From contig DATLHO010000112.1 in NCBI GenBank assembly GCA_035539855.1, forward strand, positions 1-17,367: a stretch of 17,367 bases of DNA, written 5' to 3'. Positions within the stretch are counted from its first letter, which is position 1, and every line of letters starts with the position of its first letter. Shown here in pieces: positions 6,850 through 15,253 of the stretch. A program made the position numbers and the translations under genes. Source of the stretch: DATLHO01 sp035539855 (GTDB lineage: Bacteria > Bacteroidota > Ignavibacteria > OLB7). The notes beneath the pieces are model-generated. The model saw nothing but the letters and a program-made list of their open reading frames with translations. It ran no database searches and was not told where the DNA came from.

Positions 6850-8991
6850 ATGACTTCCTCGCTGACCGCACTTCGTCCGACCACACGCCACCTCGCTGTT
6901 CTGCTCACAATCGTGCTCATCACCTCGACAGCGGCGCAGGCGCAGGTTCAGGCGTGGCAGCGTCTGCCGGGACCGTTCGGCGGCAGGATCAATGCGCTGC
7001 TCGCCGATGGCGAGGCGGTCTACGCATCGACCGGCTCGCTCTTCCGATCGGTCGACGGCGGTGTCACGTGGACTCGCATCGTGGTGCCGGCGAGCGCGGG
7101 ATCGACGGCGCGGTCGTCACACGTCCGCGCATTGTCGCGTGACTCGTCCGGAGGCATCCTGGCGCTCTGCAACTACGATCTCTTTCGCTCGACCGACGAT
7201 GGACTGTCCTGGCTCGCCGTCGACGGGCTGCGGCCGGTTGGCGCGAGCGGCCTTGTCGTGGGTCCCGACGGCACAGTCTTCACGACGCGCGGCGGGGCGC
7301 TCTACCGGCTGCGTCCAGGCGCGACATCCTCGGTCCCCGTCGGCCTGAGCTCGCCGATCGCCGTCATCGGCATCGCGCCGCAGGGCGGGTCGATCTATGC
7401 CATCGGAACGCAATACCGTGTCTGGCGCTCGGACGACGGGGGGCGATCCTGGTTGCTCGTCAATTCGACGGGCGACACCTCGCTGCCGATGATTCGGACG
7501 CTCGTCATTCTCACGGGATGGCGGCTCCGCGCAGGCACGGCCGAAGGCGTCGTCACCTCCGACGACGGTGGTCAGACCTGGAGCGCGGACACGACGTCGA
7601 TCCGCGAGCGCTCCATTACCTCATTGATGATTCGCGAAGACTTCATGTACGCCGGTACCGATCTGTTCGGCCCGTTCCGCTCGAGCGACGGCGGCGCGAC
7701 CTGGTCGCAGATTCCGTACGGGCTCGACAACCCGAGCATATGGGCGCTGGCCGATGATGCTCGTGGACGACTCTACGCGGGCACGACGGCCGGCGTGCAC
7801 CATTCGGAGGATGCTGGCTCCACGTGGTCGCTCGGCGTGACCGGGATGACCGGCGTCGCGCCACGCTGCCTGATGGTCGCGCCGAGCGGCCATCTCTTCC
7901 TCGGCGCCGAATCCGGCATCTCGCGCTCGACCGATCTCGGCGAGAGCTGGTCGCCGGTCAACTACGGACTGAGCGCGCGACAGACCGCATCGATCGTCCT
8001 CGACTCCGCCGGAGCGCTCGTCGCTCTCTCGCAGCACGGCGAGCTCTTCCGCTCGACCGACGACGGCAACAGCTGGCAGCGCGCCGGCGCGGTCGACGGA
8101 TGGGAGTGGACGTGGTCGATCGCCGTCACGTCGCAGGGCGATCTCGTTGTAGTTGCGCGGAATACGAGCCCGCAGCGCGCTGCCATCCTGCGCTCGACCG
8201 ACGGCGGAGCCGGGTGGCAGGAGGTGCTCGACGTCCTCGACCCGCAGGACTTCACCGTCGCCGCCGACGGCTCGGTCATCGCGATGACCTACAACGGCGG
8301 CATCTACCGCTCGACGAGCAATGGCCTGACCTGGACCCTGGTCGCCCCGAGACGGGGCATCGACGAGCTCACGTCGATCGGCGCCGACGCGCGCGGCGGC
8401 GTCTTCGCCGGCGGACGCTCCTATCTCTGGCGCTCGGTCGACAACGGGCAGATCTGGATTCAGCAGTACCTCGGTCAGAACGTCCACCTCGCGAGCATCG
8501 CGGTCGCGCGCGACGGCTCGATCGTCACGGGCGTGATGTCCCCGTCGACCAGCGCGATGCGCTCGACGAACCGCGGGCTCGACTGGGTCGACATGAGCAG
8601 CGGCCTCGACGGCGAGTACCCGACGAAGCTCGCCTTCGCCGCGACCGGGACGGTCTTCGGCACGCTCCCCGAAGGACTGGCCCGCAGCCGGAACCGCATC
8701 ACATCAGGCGTCGGCGGCGAACGCCCGGTGACGGGACTCGTGCTCGATCGCCCGCAGCCACATCCGGTCCGCGGCGAGTCGAGCGTTCGCTTCTCGATCG
8801 CGGAGTCGTCGCCGGTGCGCCTGTCGCTCTTCGACATGCGCGGCACCGAGGTGCGCGTGCTCCTCGACGAGTTCGCCTCGCCCGGAGCGAGCGACGTGGC
8901 GCTCGATGCGACGGGGCTTGCCGCCGGAGTGTATGCGCTGCGTTTGCAGACGAGTGCGGGAGTACGCGTCGAGCGTATCGTGGTCGAGTAG
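6850..8991 (+). CDS. Secreted Asp-box (BNR/sortilin-like) beta-propeller protein with T9SS C-terminal domain
   Basis: The 713-residue product has a signal peptide ending near AQAQ (residues 1-32). An in-frame GTG at 6805 would add 15 residues before the signal and is less likely. Between 66 and 582 there are twelve Asp-box motifs of the form R-S-x-D-x-G-x-x-W, starting near 66, 113, 192, 236, 277, 318, 359, 401, 448, 487, 528 and 571, mostly 40-47 residues apart. Such motifs sit on beta-hairpins of sialidase- or Vps10-like propellers. No sialidase Arg triad is obvious, so a structural or binding role is more likely than glycosidase activity. Residues about 632-713 are a T9SS type A sorting domain ('RPQPHPVRGESSVRFSI' ... 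'GVYALRLQTSAGVRVERIVVE'), here with PHP instead of the usual PNP. The gene stands alone on this strand and lies between two copies of the ERIC-like repeat. Confidence 0.92.
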   Translation: MTSSLTALRPTTRHLAVLLTIVLITSTAAQAQVQAWQRLPGPFGGRINALLADGEAVYASTGSLFRSVDGGVTWTRIVVPASAGSTARSSHVRALSRDSSGGILALCNYDLFRSTDDGLSWLAVDGLRPVGASGLVVGPDGTVFTTRGGALYRLRPGATSSVPVGLSSPIAVIGIAPQGGSIYAIGTQYRVWRSDDGGRSWLLVNSTGDTSLPMIRTLVILTGWRLRAGTAEGVVTSDDGGQTWSADTTSIRERSITSLMIREDFMYAGTDLFGPFRSSDGGATWSQIPYGLDNPSIWALADDARGRLYAGTTAGVHHSEDAGSTWSLGVTGMTGVAPRCLMVAPSGHLFLGAESGISRSTDLGESWSPVNYGLSARQTASIVLDSAGALVALSQHGELFRSTDDGNSWQRAGAVDGWEWTWSIAVTSQGDLVVVARNTSPQRAAILRSTDGGAGWQEVLDVLDPQDFTVAADGSVIAMTYNGGIYRSTSNGLTWTLVAPRRGIDELTSIGADARGGVFAGGRSYLWRSVDNGQIWIQQYLGQNVHLASIAVARDGSIVTGVMSPSTSAMRSTNRGLDWVDMSSGLDGEYPTKLAFAATGTVFGTLPEGLARSRNRITSGVGGERPVTGLVLDRPQPHPVRGESSVRFSIAESSPVRLSLFDMRGTEVRVLLDEFASPGASDVALDATGLAAGVYALRLQTSAGVRVERIVVE

Positions 8992-9021
8992 GCCTCTTCC
9001 CTCCCCACAGACGCGCCCCAC

Positions 9022-9129
9022 CGTCACCCTCGACCGAGCGAAGCGAGGTCGGGGATCCTACTTCGGCGGTAGCCGTGCCGGACGGTACCGCTACCGCGGA
9101 AGAACGATCTCCGCTGCGCGAAGATGACG
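9022..9129 (+). repeat. ERIC-like imperfect palindromic repeat, copy B
   Basis: This is the second copy of the 108-bp palindrome, in the same orientation as copy A and 2,420 bases away. It begins 30 bases after the stop codon of the Asp-box gene. The ends are CGTCACC and GATGACG (one mismatch in the inverted ends). In the left sub-hairpin both arms differ from copy A in a matched way: CCTCGACC/GGTCGGGG here, CCTCGAGC/GCTCGGGG in copy A. A G-to-C change on one arm is matched by C-to-G on the other, which keeps the pair. Confidence 0.85.
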
Positions 9130-9200
9130 GAGTCGCGGTTCCTGGGGGAAGAGAGTGTCTCCTCCCCCACACCCGCGCCACGACGTCGCAGCCGGAGCCC

Positions 9201-9232
9201 TTGCCTTCCGCCTCGCCACTACCCTATCTTAG
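9201..9232 (+). promoter_or_regulatory. Probable metK promoter (Bacteroidota type)
   Basis: TTG at 9201-9203 is followed after 21 bases by TATCTTAG at 9225-9232, resembling the Bacteroidota -33 TTTG and -7 TAnnTTTG elements. Transcription would start near 9238-9240, about ten bases before the first stem of the riboswitch aptamer, exactly where a leader RNA should begin. The element is inferred from sequence and position only. Confidence 0.5.
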
Positions 9233-9247
9233 CGGCTCGGGAGAGAC

Positions 9248-9300
9248 AGCGCCGATTTGCACTCAGCTTGCGGGCGCTTAAGAAATACAGCTAAAGTGAG
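9248..9300 (+). promoter_or_regulatory. SAM-II-type (SAM-alpha) riboswitch aptamer in the metK leader
   Basis: Stem P1 is AGCGCC (9248-9253) with GGCGCT (9273-9278), 6 bp. Its loop starts with GATTTG and ends with GCTTGC, and P1 is followed by TTAAGAAATACAGCTAAAG (9278-9296). These blocks, in this order and spacing, are those I know from the SAM-II class: GAUUU after P1, GC-U-UGC before P1', then U/A-rich linker and GCUAAAG. Loop bases CTCA (9262-9265) can pair with TGAG (9297-9300) to form the class's pseudoknot, next to the U and A runs that make the SAM pocket. SAM-II RNAs bind S-adenosylmethionine and repress methionine/SAM genes. Its position before metK, the SAM synthetase gene, fits this exactly. 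The related SAM-V class is an alternative. Confidence 0.82.
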
Positions 9301-9319
9301 CCCATTGAGCCACTTTGGC
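9290..9319 (+). promoter_or_regulatory. Antiterminator hairpin of the metK riboswitch
   Basis: GCTAAAGTG (9290-9298) pairs with CACTTTGGC (9311-9319) over nine base pairs, one of them U-G. The left strand is the conserved 3' part of the aptamer; the right strand is the left arm of the terminator. The hairpin can therefore form only when SAM is absent and the pseudoknot is open, and when it forms it blocks the terminator. Confidence 0.65.
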
Positions 9320-9339
9320 AGAGCTGCCAGGGTGGTTTT
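9310..9339 (+). terminator. Intrinsic terminator (attenuator) of the metK leader
   Basis: CCACTTTGGCA (9310-9320) and TGCCAGGGTGG (9325-9335) form an 11-bp stem with a GAGC loop; two of the pairs are U-G. TTTT (9336-9339) follows directly, then CCGTTTCC. It ends 72 bases before the metK ATG. When SAM holds the aptamer in its pseudoknot, the left arm is free and termination should occur. This predicts an OFF switch. Confidence 0.72.
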
Positions 9340-9411
9340 CCGTTTCCCCGCCGCCGGCTCCTCGCTCGATTCCCGCGAACTCAACTCACTCGCACTCATA
9401 CTGGAGTACCG

Positions 9412-10656
<1,245 letters not shown>

Positions 10657-10678
10657 GCACTACCATTCGGCGTTCGCT

Positions 10679-10703
10679 CAGACGGTTCATCCAGTGCCGT
10701 CTG
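10679..10703 (+). terminator. Small hairpin just after metK
   Basis: CAGACGG (10679-10685) and CCGTCTG (10697-10703) form a 7-bp stem with an 11-base loop, 22 bases after the metK stop codon. There is no T-run. It may be a weak terminator or a 3'-end stabiliser. Confidence 0.3.
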
Positions 10704-10714
10704 TCAGTCGCGAA

Positions 10715-10742
10715 TTACGCATCGTGCGTTACGCATCGTGCA
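10715..10742. repeat. 14-bp tandem duplication
   Basis: TTACGCATCGTGCG is followed directly by TTACGCATCGTGCA, identical at 13 of 14 positions. The core TACGCATCG occurs a third time at 11552-11560, in the loop end of the terminator after the next gene. I do not know its role. Confidence 0.7.
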
Positions 10743-10761
10743 TAATGCCAGGTATAGGAAC

Positions 10762-10793
10762 ACGAGCGCTCCGGGATCCCCCGGAGCGCTCGT
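10762..10793 (+). terminator. Strong 14-bp hairpin downstream of metK
   Basis: ACGAGCGCTCCGGG (10762-10775) and its exact reverse complement (10780-10793) enclose an ATCC loop. The stem is perfect and very GC-rich. Only CGTTCGTG follows rather than a clean T-run. It lies 105 bases after metK and 115 before the next start codon, so it is most likely the metK terminator. Confidence 0.6.
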
Positions 10794-10908
10794 CGTTCGT
10801 GCCCCGTCCGGGGCGCTGCTAGAACTCGTAACAATCCCGGCCGAAACACCGGGCCCGGTTCGTCGTTTGGGGCGCCACCTGATCACTTATGGCTATGAGG
10901 TGCCTACG

Positions 10909-11514
10909 ATGAAACGACTCGCACTCTTCTCAGCTCTCCTGTTGATGCCGCTGGTTGCGGCCGCGCAGGAGGCGACGCTCTTCAACGACGGAGTCAACCA
11001 CGGCGGCTACGGTGGGCTCTTCACCAAGATCACGCCGATGAACGGCTCCGCCGCACTCATGCTCGGCGCCGAGGCGACCTGGCTCATCGACGACCAGGCG
11101 TACGTCGGTGTCCAGGCCCAGGGCCTCATCAACGAGGTCGACGCGAACACGATGCAGTCCAACGGCCAGCCCTACCTGCTCTGGGTCAACGAGGCGGGAC
11201 TGCGCGGCGGCTACATTCACCACAGTGAGGACCTCGTGCATTTCAGCGCGGGCGCATTCCTCGGCATCGGATCGCTGCAGCTTGCCGACCGCTACTTCTG
11301 GTGGGATCCGGCGAAGGTCGAGACCCTTGGCGACGAGGAGTACTATTTCGTCGCGGAGCCCGAAGTCGCTGCCGAGCTCAACGTCACGAAGTGGATGCGC
11401 ACCAAGGTCGCCGGCAGCTACCGCATCGTCGCCGGCGCCGACGCCAACGGCATGACCAGCGGCGACCTCGGTGGTCCGGCCGGCTCGATCACGCTGATGT
11501 TCGGATCGTTCTAG
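10909..11514 (+). CDS. Small outer-membrane-type protein, putative beta-barrel
   Basis: The 201-residue product has a clear signal peptide (MKRLALFSALLLMPLVAAAQ). The mature part alternates Gly/aromatic-rich strands ('GGYGGLFTKI', 'LMLGAEATWLI', 'AYVGVQAQGLI', 'AGLRGGYIHH', 'VHFSAGAFLGIGSL') and ends in 'SITLMFGSF'. A C-terminal Phe after an alternating strand is typical of outer-membrane beta-barrels. About eight strands would fit this length. No ligand motif is seen, so transport, adhesion or sensing cannot be told apart. The ATG at 10909 is preceded by GAGG eight to eleven bases upstream and begins the signal; the frame is open further upstream, but that stretch covers the metK terminator. 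The gene is flanked by terminators on both sides and is probably transcribed alone. A TTTG at 10866-10869 could be its -33 element. Confidence 0.85.
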   Translation: MKRLALFSALLLMPLVAAAQEATLFNDGVNHGGYGGLFTKITPMNGSAALMLGAEATWLIDDQAYVGVQAQGLINEVDANTMQSNGQPYLLWVNEAGLRGGYIHHSEDLVHFSAGAFLGIGSLQLADRYFWWDPAKVETLGDEEYYFVAEPEVAAELNVTKWMRTKVAGSYRIVAGADANGMTSGDLGGPAGSITLMFGSF

Positions 11515-11537
11515 GACGCGCCGGGCGAGAAAACGAG

Positions 11538-11589
11538 CGAGGGACCCCGGCTACGCATCGCGCGTAGCGCCGGGGTCCCTCGTTTCGTT
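11538..11589. terminator. Bidirectional terminator between convergent genes
   Basis: CGAGGGACCCCGG (11538-11550) pairs with CCGGGGTCCCTCG (11570-11582), and the stem continues with CTACGC/GCGTAG after a 2-base bulge, closing on a 5-base loop. TTTCGTT follows on the plus strand. On the minus strand the stem is followed by CTCGTTTTC. It lies between the outer-membrane protein gene (plus) and the GNAT gene (minus). Confidence 0.85.
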
Positions 11590-11626
11590 GCGGGGTCGCG
11601 TCAGCGTCAGCTCGGGAGCGCTCCGC

Positions 11627-12067
11627 TCACAGCACCTTCCACATCGACCGGTGCCGGATCGTCACCTCCTCGAACGGCTGGCCGAAGACCTGGTAGCCCA
11701 GCTTTTCGTAGAAGGGCACCACGTTCGCGCGGGCGTTGAGCGAGATGCGGTCGAATCCCAGCTCGCGCGTGATCCTCTCCGACTCCTCGACCATGCGCCG
11801 GCCGATGCCGGTTCCCTGCAGCGACTCGGCGACGGCCACCTGCCGCATCTTCATCTCGCCGGCCGCGCGCGGGGTCAGCACGAGGCAGCCGACGAGCTCG
11901 TCGTCGCGATAGCACGCGAGGTGATGATCGGTGCCCTCGGCCGAGAGCTGCGCCGGATCGAAGGAGAGTCCGAGAGGCCGGCGGAGGATCTCGTAGCGGA
12001 GCGCGACGGTCTGGTCGTACTCGGGCGATCCGAAGGGAACGAGGCGGAAGGAGAGCTCGCTGTTCAT
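11627..12067 (-). CDS. GNAT family N-acetyltransferase
   Basis: The 146-residue cytoplasmic protein has the GNAT fold. An early strand/helix region ('ALRYEILRRPLGL') is followed by 'HHLACYRDDELVGCLVL' (beta2-beta3), the acetyl-CoA binding motif A 'MRQVAVAESLQGTGIGRRMVEESE' (residues 74-97, with Q84-G-T-G-I-G89 holding the pyrophosphate) and motif B 'ISLNARANVVPFYEKLGYQVFG'. The length and the arrangement around the N-terminal arm resemble ElaA-like and related small GNATs. The acetyl acceptor (small molecule or protein) cannot be deduced. The ATG at 12067 begins the family N-terminus; there is no Shine-Dalgarno. It is transcribed divergently from gatB across 95 bases and converges on the previous gene at a bidirectional terminator. 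Confidence 0.93.
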   Translation of the reverse strand: MNSELSFRLVPFGSPEYDQTVALRYEILRRPLGLSFDPAQLSAEGTDHHLACYRDDELVGCLVLTPRAAGEMKMRQVAVAESLQGTGIGRRMVEESERITRELGFDRISLNARANVVPFYEKLGYQVFGQPFEEVTIRHRSMWKVL

Positions 12068-12127
12068 GCGGCGTGCGAATGCTGGTTCGTATGGGCCCCG
12101 GCGTCGAATGCCATGGGGCCTGTGAAG

Positions 12128-12135
12128 TATATTGG
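12128..12135 (+). promoter_or_regulatory. Possible -7 element of the gatB promoter
   Basis: TATATTGG matches the Bacteroidota TAnnTTTG at all but one position and lies 27 bases upstream of the gatB ATG. No clean -33 element is visible. On the other strand TTG-N20-TATACTTC within the same 95 bases could serve the GNAT gene. Confidence 0.35.
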
Positions 12136-12162
12136 TCCTTTGCGATCAACTCAACCGACGAC

Positions 12163-13644
<1,482 letters not shown>

Positions 13645-13681
13645 GCTTGCCCCGGCCGGACGTTCACGACGAGAAACGGAT

Positions 13682-14389
13682 ATGAGACCCCACCTGTTCG
13701 AGTCCCATGGGCCGCGCGCCGCCCTGCTGCCTGCGCTCGCGGCCGCGCTGGTCTTCGCCCTCGGCGGCTGCGTCGAGGAGTCGCCGACGACGGTCGTCTT
13801 CGACCAGTTGCTCGAGTCGACGACGTTCGAGAACCGGCTGTTGACGAAGGTCGTGATCTTCCGTGACGCGGTGGCGATCGACACGCTCGAGGCGCGCGAG
13901 AGCGGCCTGTATCCGATCGGCCGCAAGGGCGCGGTTCGCCATGCGTGGCGGATCATGGCGCCGATCGACAACAGCGGCAATCGATCCGGCGTCGAGCCGT
14001 ACGTCGATCTCGGAGTGCAGTACAAGGTGCGCGCGAGCTACCTGATCGACAACGAGGCGCTCAGCGGCGAGACGCTGTTCACGCCGCGCATCGTCAACCT
14101 GACGCCGTACAGCCTGCGGATCACCGCGAACTACGCCACGACCGATCCGGTCTCGACCAACTACACGGTCCCGGCGAACGCGGTGATCCCGAACCTCTCA
14201 TCGCCGACGCCGCACGCACCGTACTTCATCTGGCACGCGAGCTCGAACATCCGCCTGACGGACACCCGCTTCGGCCGCGTCTACGAGATCCGTCGCAACG
14301 ACTCGACCTCCCTCGGCACGCTCCGCCTGGACAACAGCTCGCTGTACACGGGCACGGGTCTGACCGAGCCGATCATCGTCAACTACTGA
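13682..14389 (+). CDS. Putative lipoprotein of unknown function
   Basis: The 235-residue product starts with an N-terminal extension and hydrophobic core ending in a lipobox (ALVFALGGC, Cys30), so it should be lipid-anchored after cleavage. The rest is beta-rich: 'KVVIFRDAVAIDTLEARESGLYPIGRKG', 'YKVRASYLIDNEALSGETLFTPRIVNLTPYSLRITANY', and a conserved-looking end 'GTLRLDNSSLYTGTGLTEPIIVNY'. I do not recognise a domain. The ATG at 13682 is 37 bases after the gatB stop, with a purine-rich GAGAAACGGAT just before it. The next gene starts only five bases after its stop. That spacing suggests that this lipoprotein and the following outer-membrane protein are made together and may work as a pair. 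Confidence 0.83.
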   Translation: MRPHLFESHGPRAALLPALAAALVFALGGCVEESPTTVVFDQLLESTTFENRLLTKVVIFRDAVAIDTLEARESGLYPIGRKGAVRHAWRIMAPIDNSGNRSGVEPYVDLGVQYKVRASYLIDNEALSGETLFTPRIVNLTPYSLRITANYATTDPVSTNYTVPANAVIPNLSSPTPHAPYFIWHASSNIRLTDTRFGRVYEIRRNDSTSLGTLRLDNSSLYTGTGLTEPIIVNY

Positions 14390-14394
14390 CCGCC

Positions 14395-15168
14395 ATGCGC
14401 AGGCTTCTTCCACCCGCTTCGCTCCTCCTGCTCGCCTGTGCCGGATCGCTGCGCGCACAGGGGCCCGCGTCGGAGGTTCCGATGGAGCTCCCGATGTCCG
14501 ACCCGATGAACGTGGCGATCACCGCGCGCGCGGGCGTGACGCTCGCGGCACCGCGTGGGACGTTCCCCAGCCTGATCATCGGCGACTCGCGGCGCGCGAC
14601 CGGCAGCCTGCCGCAGTCGACGGCGAAGGCGGAGGTCGGCAGCAGGATCGACGTCACGGCGCTGATCCCGTTCGATCCCGCCTTTGGCATCTCGATCGGG
14701 ATCGGATCGCACCTGCTGTCGATGAGCTGGCCGGCGGACTCGCAGCGGCTGGCGACACGCTTCGACGTGCAGCAACTGCAGACCGCGGTCGGCGTGCAGT
14801 GGAGCGCGTTGAGCGAGGCCCACAGCTATGAGTCGGGCGGACTGCGCAGCATCTACGTCGACGCCGGCCTCGACATCGGTCTGGCGACGCTCGGCAATCG
14901 CGTCGAGGGAACGACCTACGACGACACGCTCGGCGGTGGCGCGCGCGCCTCGTCGGGCAGCTTCACCAGCAACGAGCCGTTCCGCACGACGATCGCGCTG
15001 CGCGGCGGCGTCGGGATGCGCTTCGCTCCGTCGCCGAACTGGGAGGTCGTCGTCGAGACCTCGTACTCCCACGGGCTCAACGCGCTGTTCTCGAGCGAGT
15101 CGATCGAATCCAATGACTTCACGCTCGACGTGATGCGGGCAGTACTCGGGGTGGGATACCGCTTCTGA
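14395..15168 (+). CDS. Outer-membrane beta-barrel protein
   Basis: The 257-residue product has a signal peptide (MRRLLPPASLLLLACAGSLRAQ). A Cys after LLLA could be read as a lipobox, but cleavage after RAQ is likelier for a barrel. The mature protein alternates strands: 'NVAITARAGVTLAAP', 'AFGISIGIGSHLLSMSW', 'LQTAVGVQWSAL', 'IYVDAGLDIGLATLGN', 'RTTIALRGGVGMRFAP', 'NWEVVVETSYSHGLNALF', 'VMRAVLGVGYRF'. The terminal Phe and the even spacing fit a barrel of about ten strands, resembling the PorT/OmpW-like beta-barrels common in this phylum. The ATG at 14395 follows the stop of the lipoprotein gene by five bases and has no Shine-Dalgarno of its own, so translation is probably coupled. It is the last gene before a strong bidirectional terminator. 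Ligand or role unknown. Confidence 0.85.
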   Translation: MRRLLPPASLLLLACAGSLRAQGPASEVPMELPMSDPMNVAITARAGVTLAAPRGTFPSLIIGDSRRATGSLPQSTAKAEVGSRIDVTALIPFDPAFGISIGIGSHLLSMSWPADSQRLATRFDVQQLQTAVGVQWSALSEAHSYESGGLRSIYVDAGLDIGLATLGNRVEGTTYDDTLGGGARASSGSFTSNEPFRTTIALRGGVGMRFAPSPNWEVVVETSYSHGLNALFSSESIESNDFTLDVMRAVLGVGYRF

Positions 15169-15195
15169 GGCACGATCCCCACGTCGGACCATACG

Positions 15196-15231
15196 AAAAG
15201 CGCCGCCCTCGAATCGAGAGCGGCGCTTTTT
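15196..15231. terminator. Bidirectional intrinsic terminator
   Basis: AAAAGCGCCGC (15196-15206) and GCGGCGCTTTT (15220-15230) pair perfectly, with an inner CTCG/CGAG stem and an AAT loop. On the plus strand the stem runs into TTTTTCTTC; on the minus strand it ends in CTTTTCGT. It separates the convergent beta-barrel and OmpA-family genes. Confidence 0.92.
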
Positions 15232-15253
15232 CTTCGGGGGGGCCTGCCAGAGC

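Noticed and set aside
6602..9129. The two repeats as ends of a composite transposon
   Set aside because: No transposase lies between them and no target-site duplication is visible.
7824..9281. 485-codon plus frame overlapping the Asp-box gene and repeat B
   Set aside because: Out of frame with the Asp-box motifs; very Arg-rich; extends through the repeat only by absence of stops.
9248..9300. SAM-I (S-box) riboswitch
   Set aside because: No four-way junction, kink-turn or GGCAACC-type block; the short pseudoknot layout fits SAM-II.
13945..14394. In-frame upstream extension of the beta-barrel gene to 13945
   Set aside because: It would overlap the lipoprotein gene by more than 400 bases in another frame and bury the signal peptide that starts at 14395.
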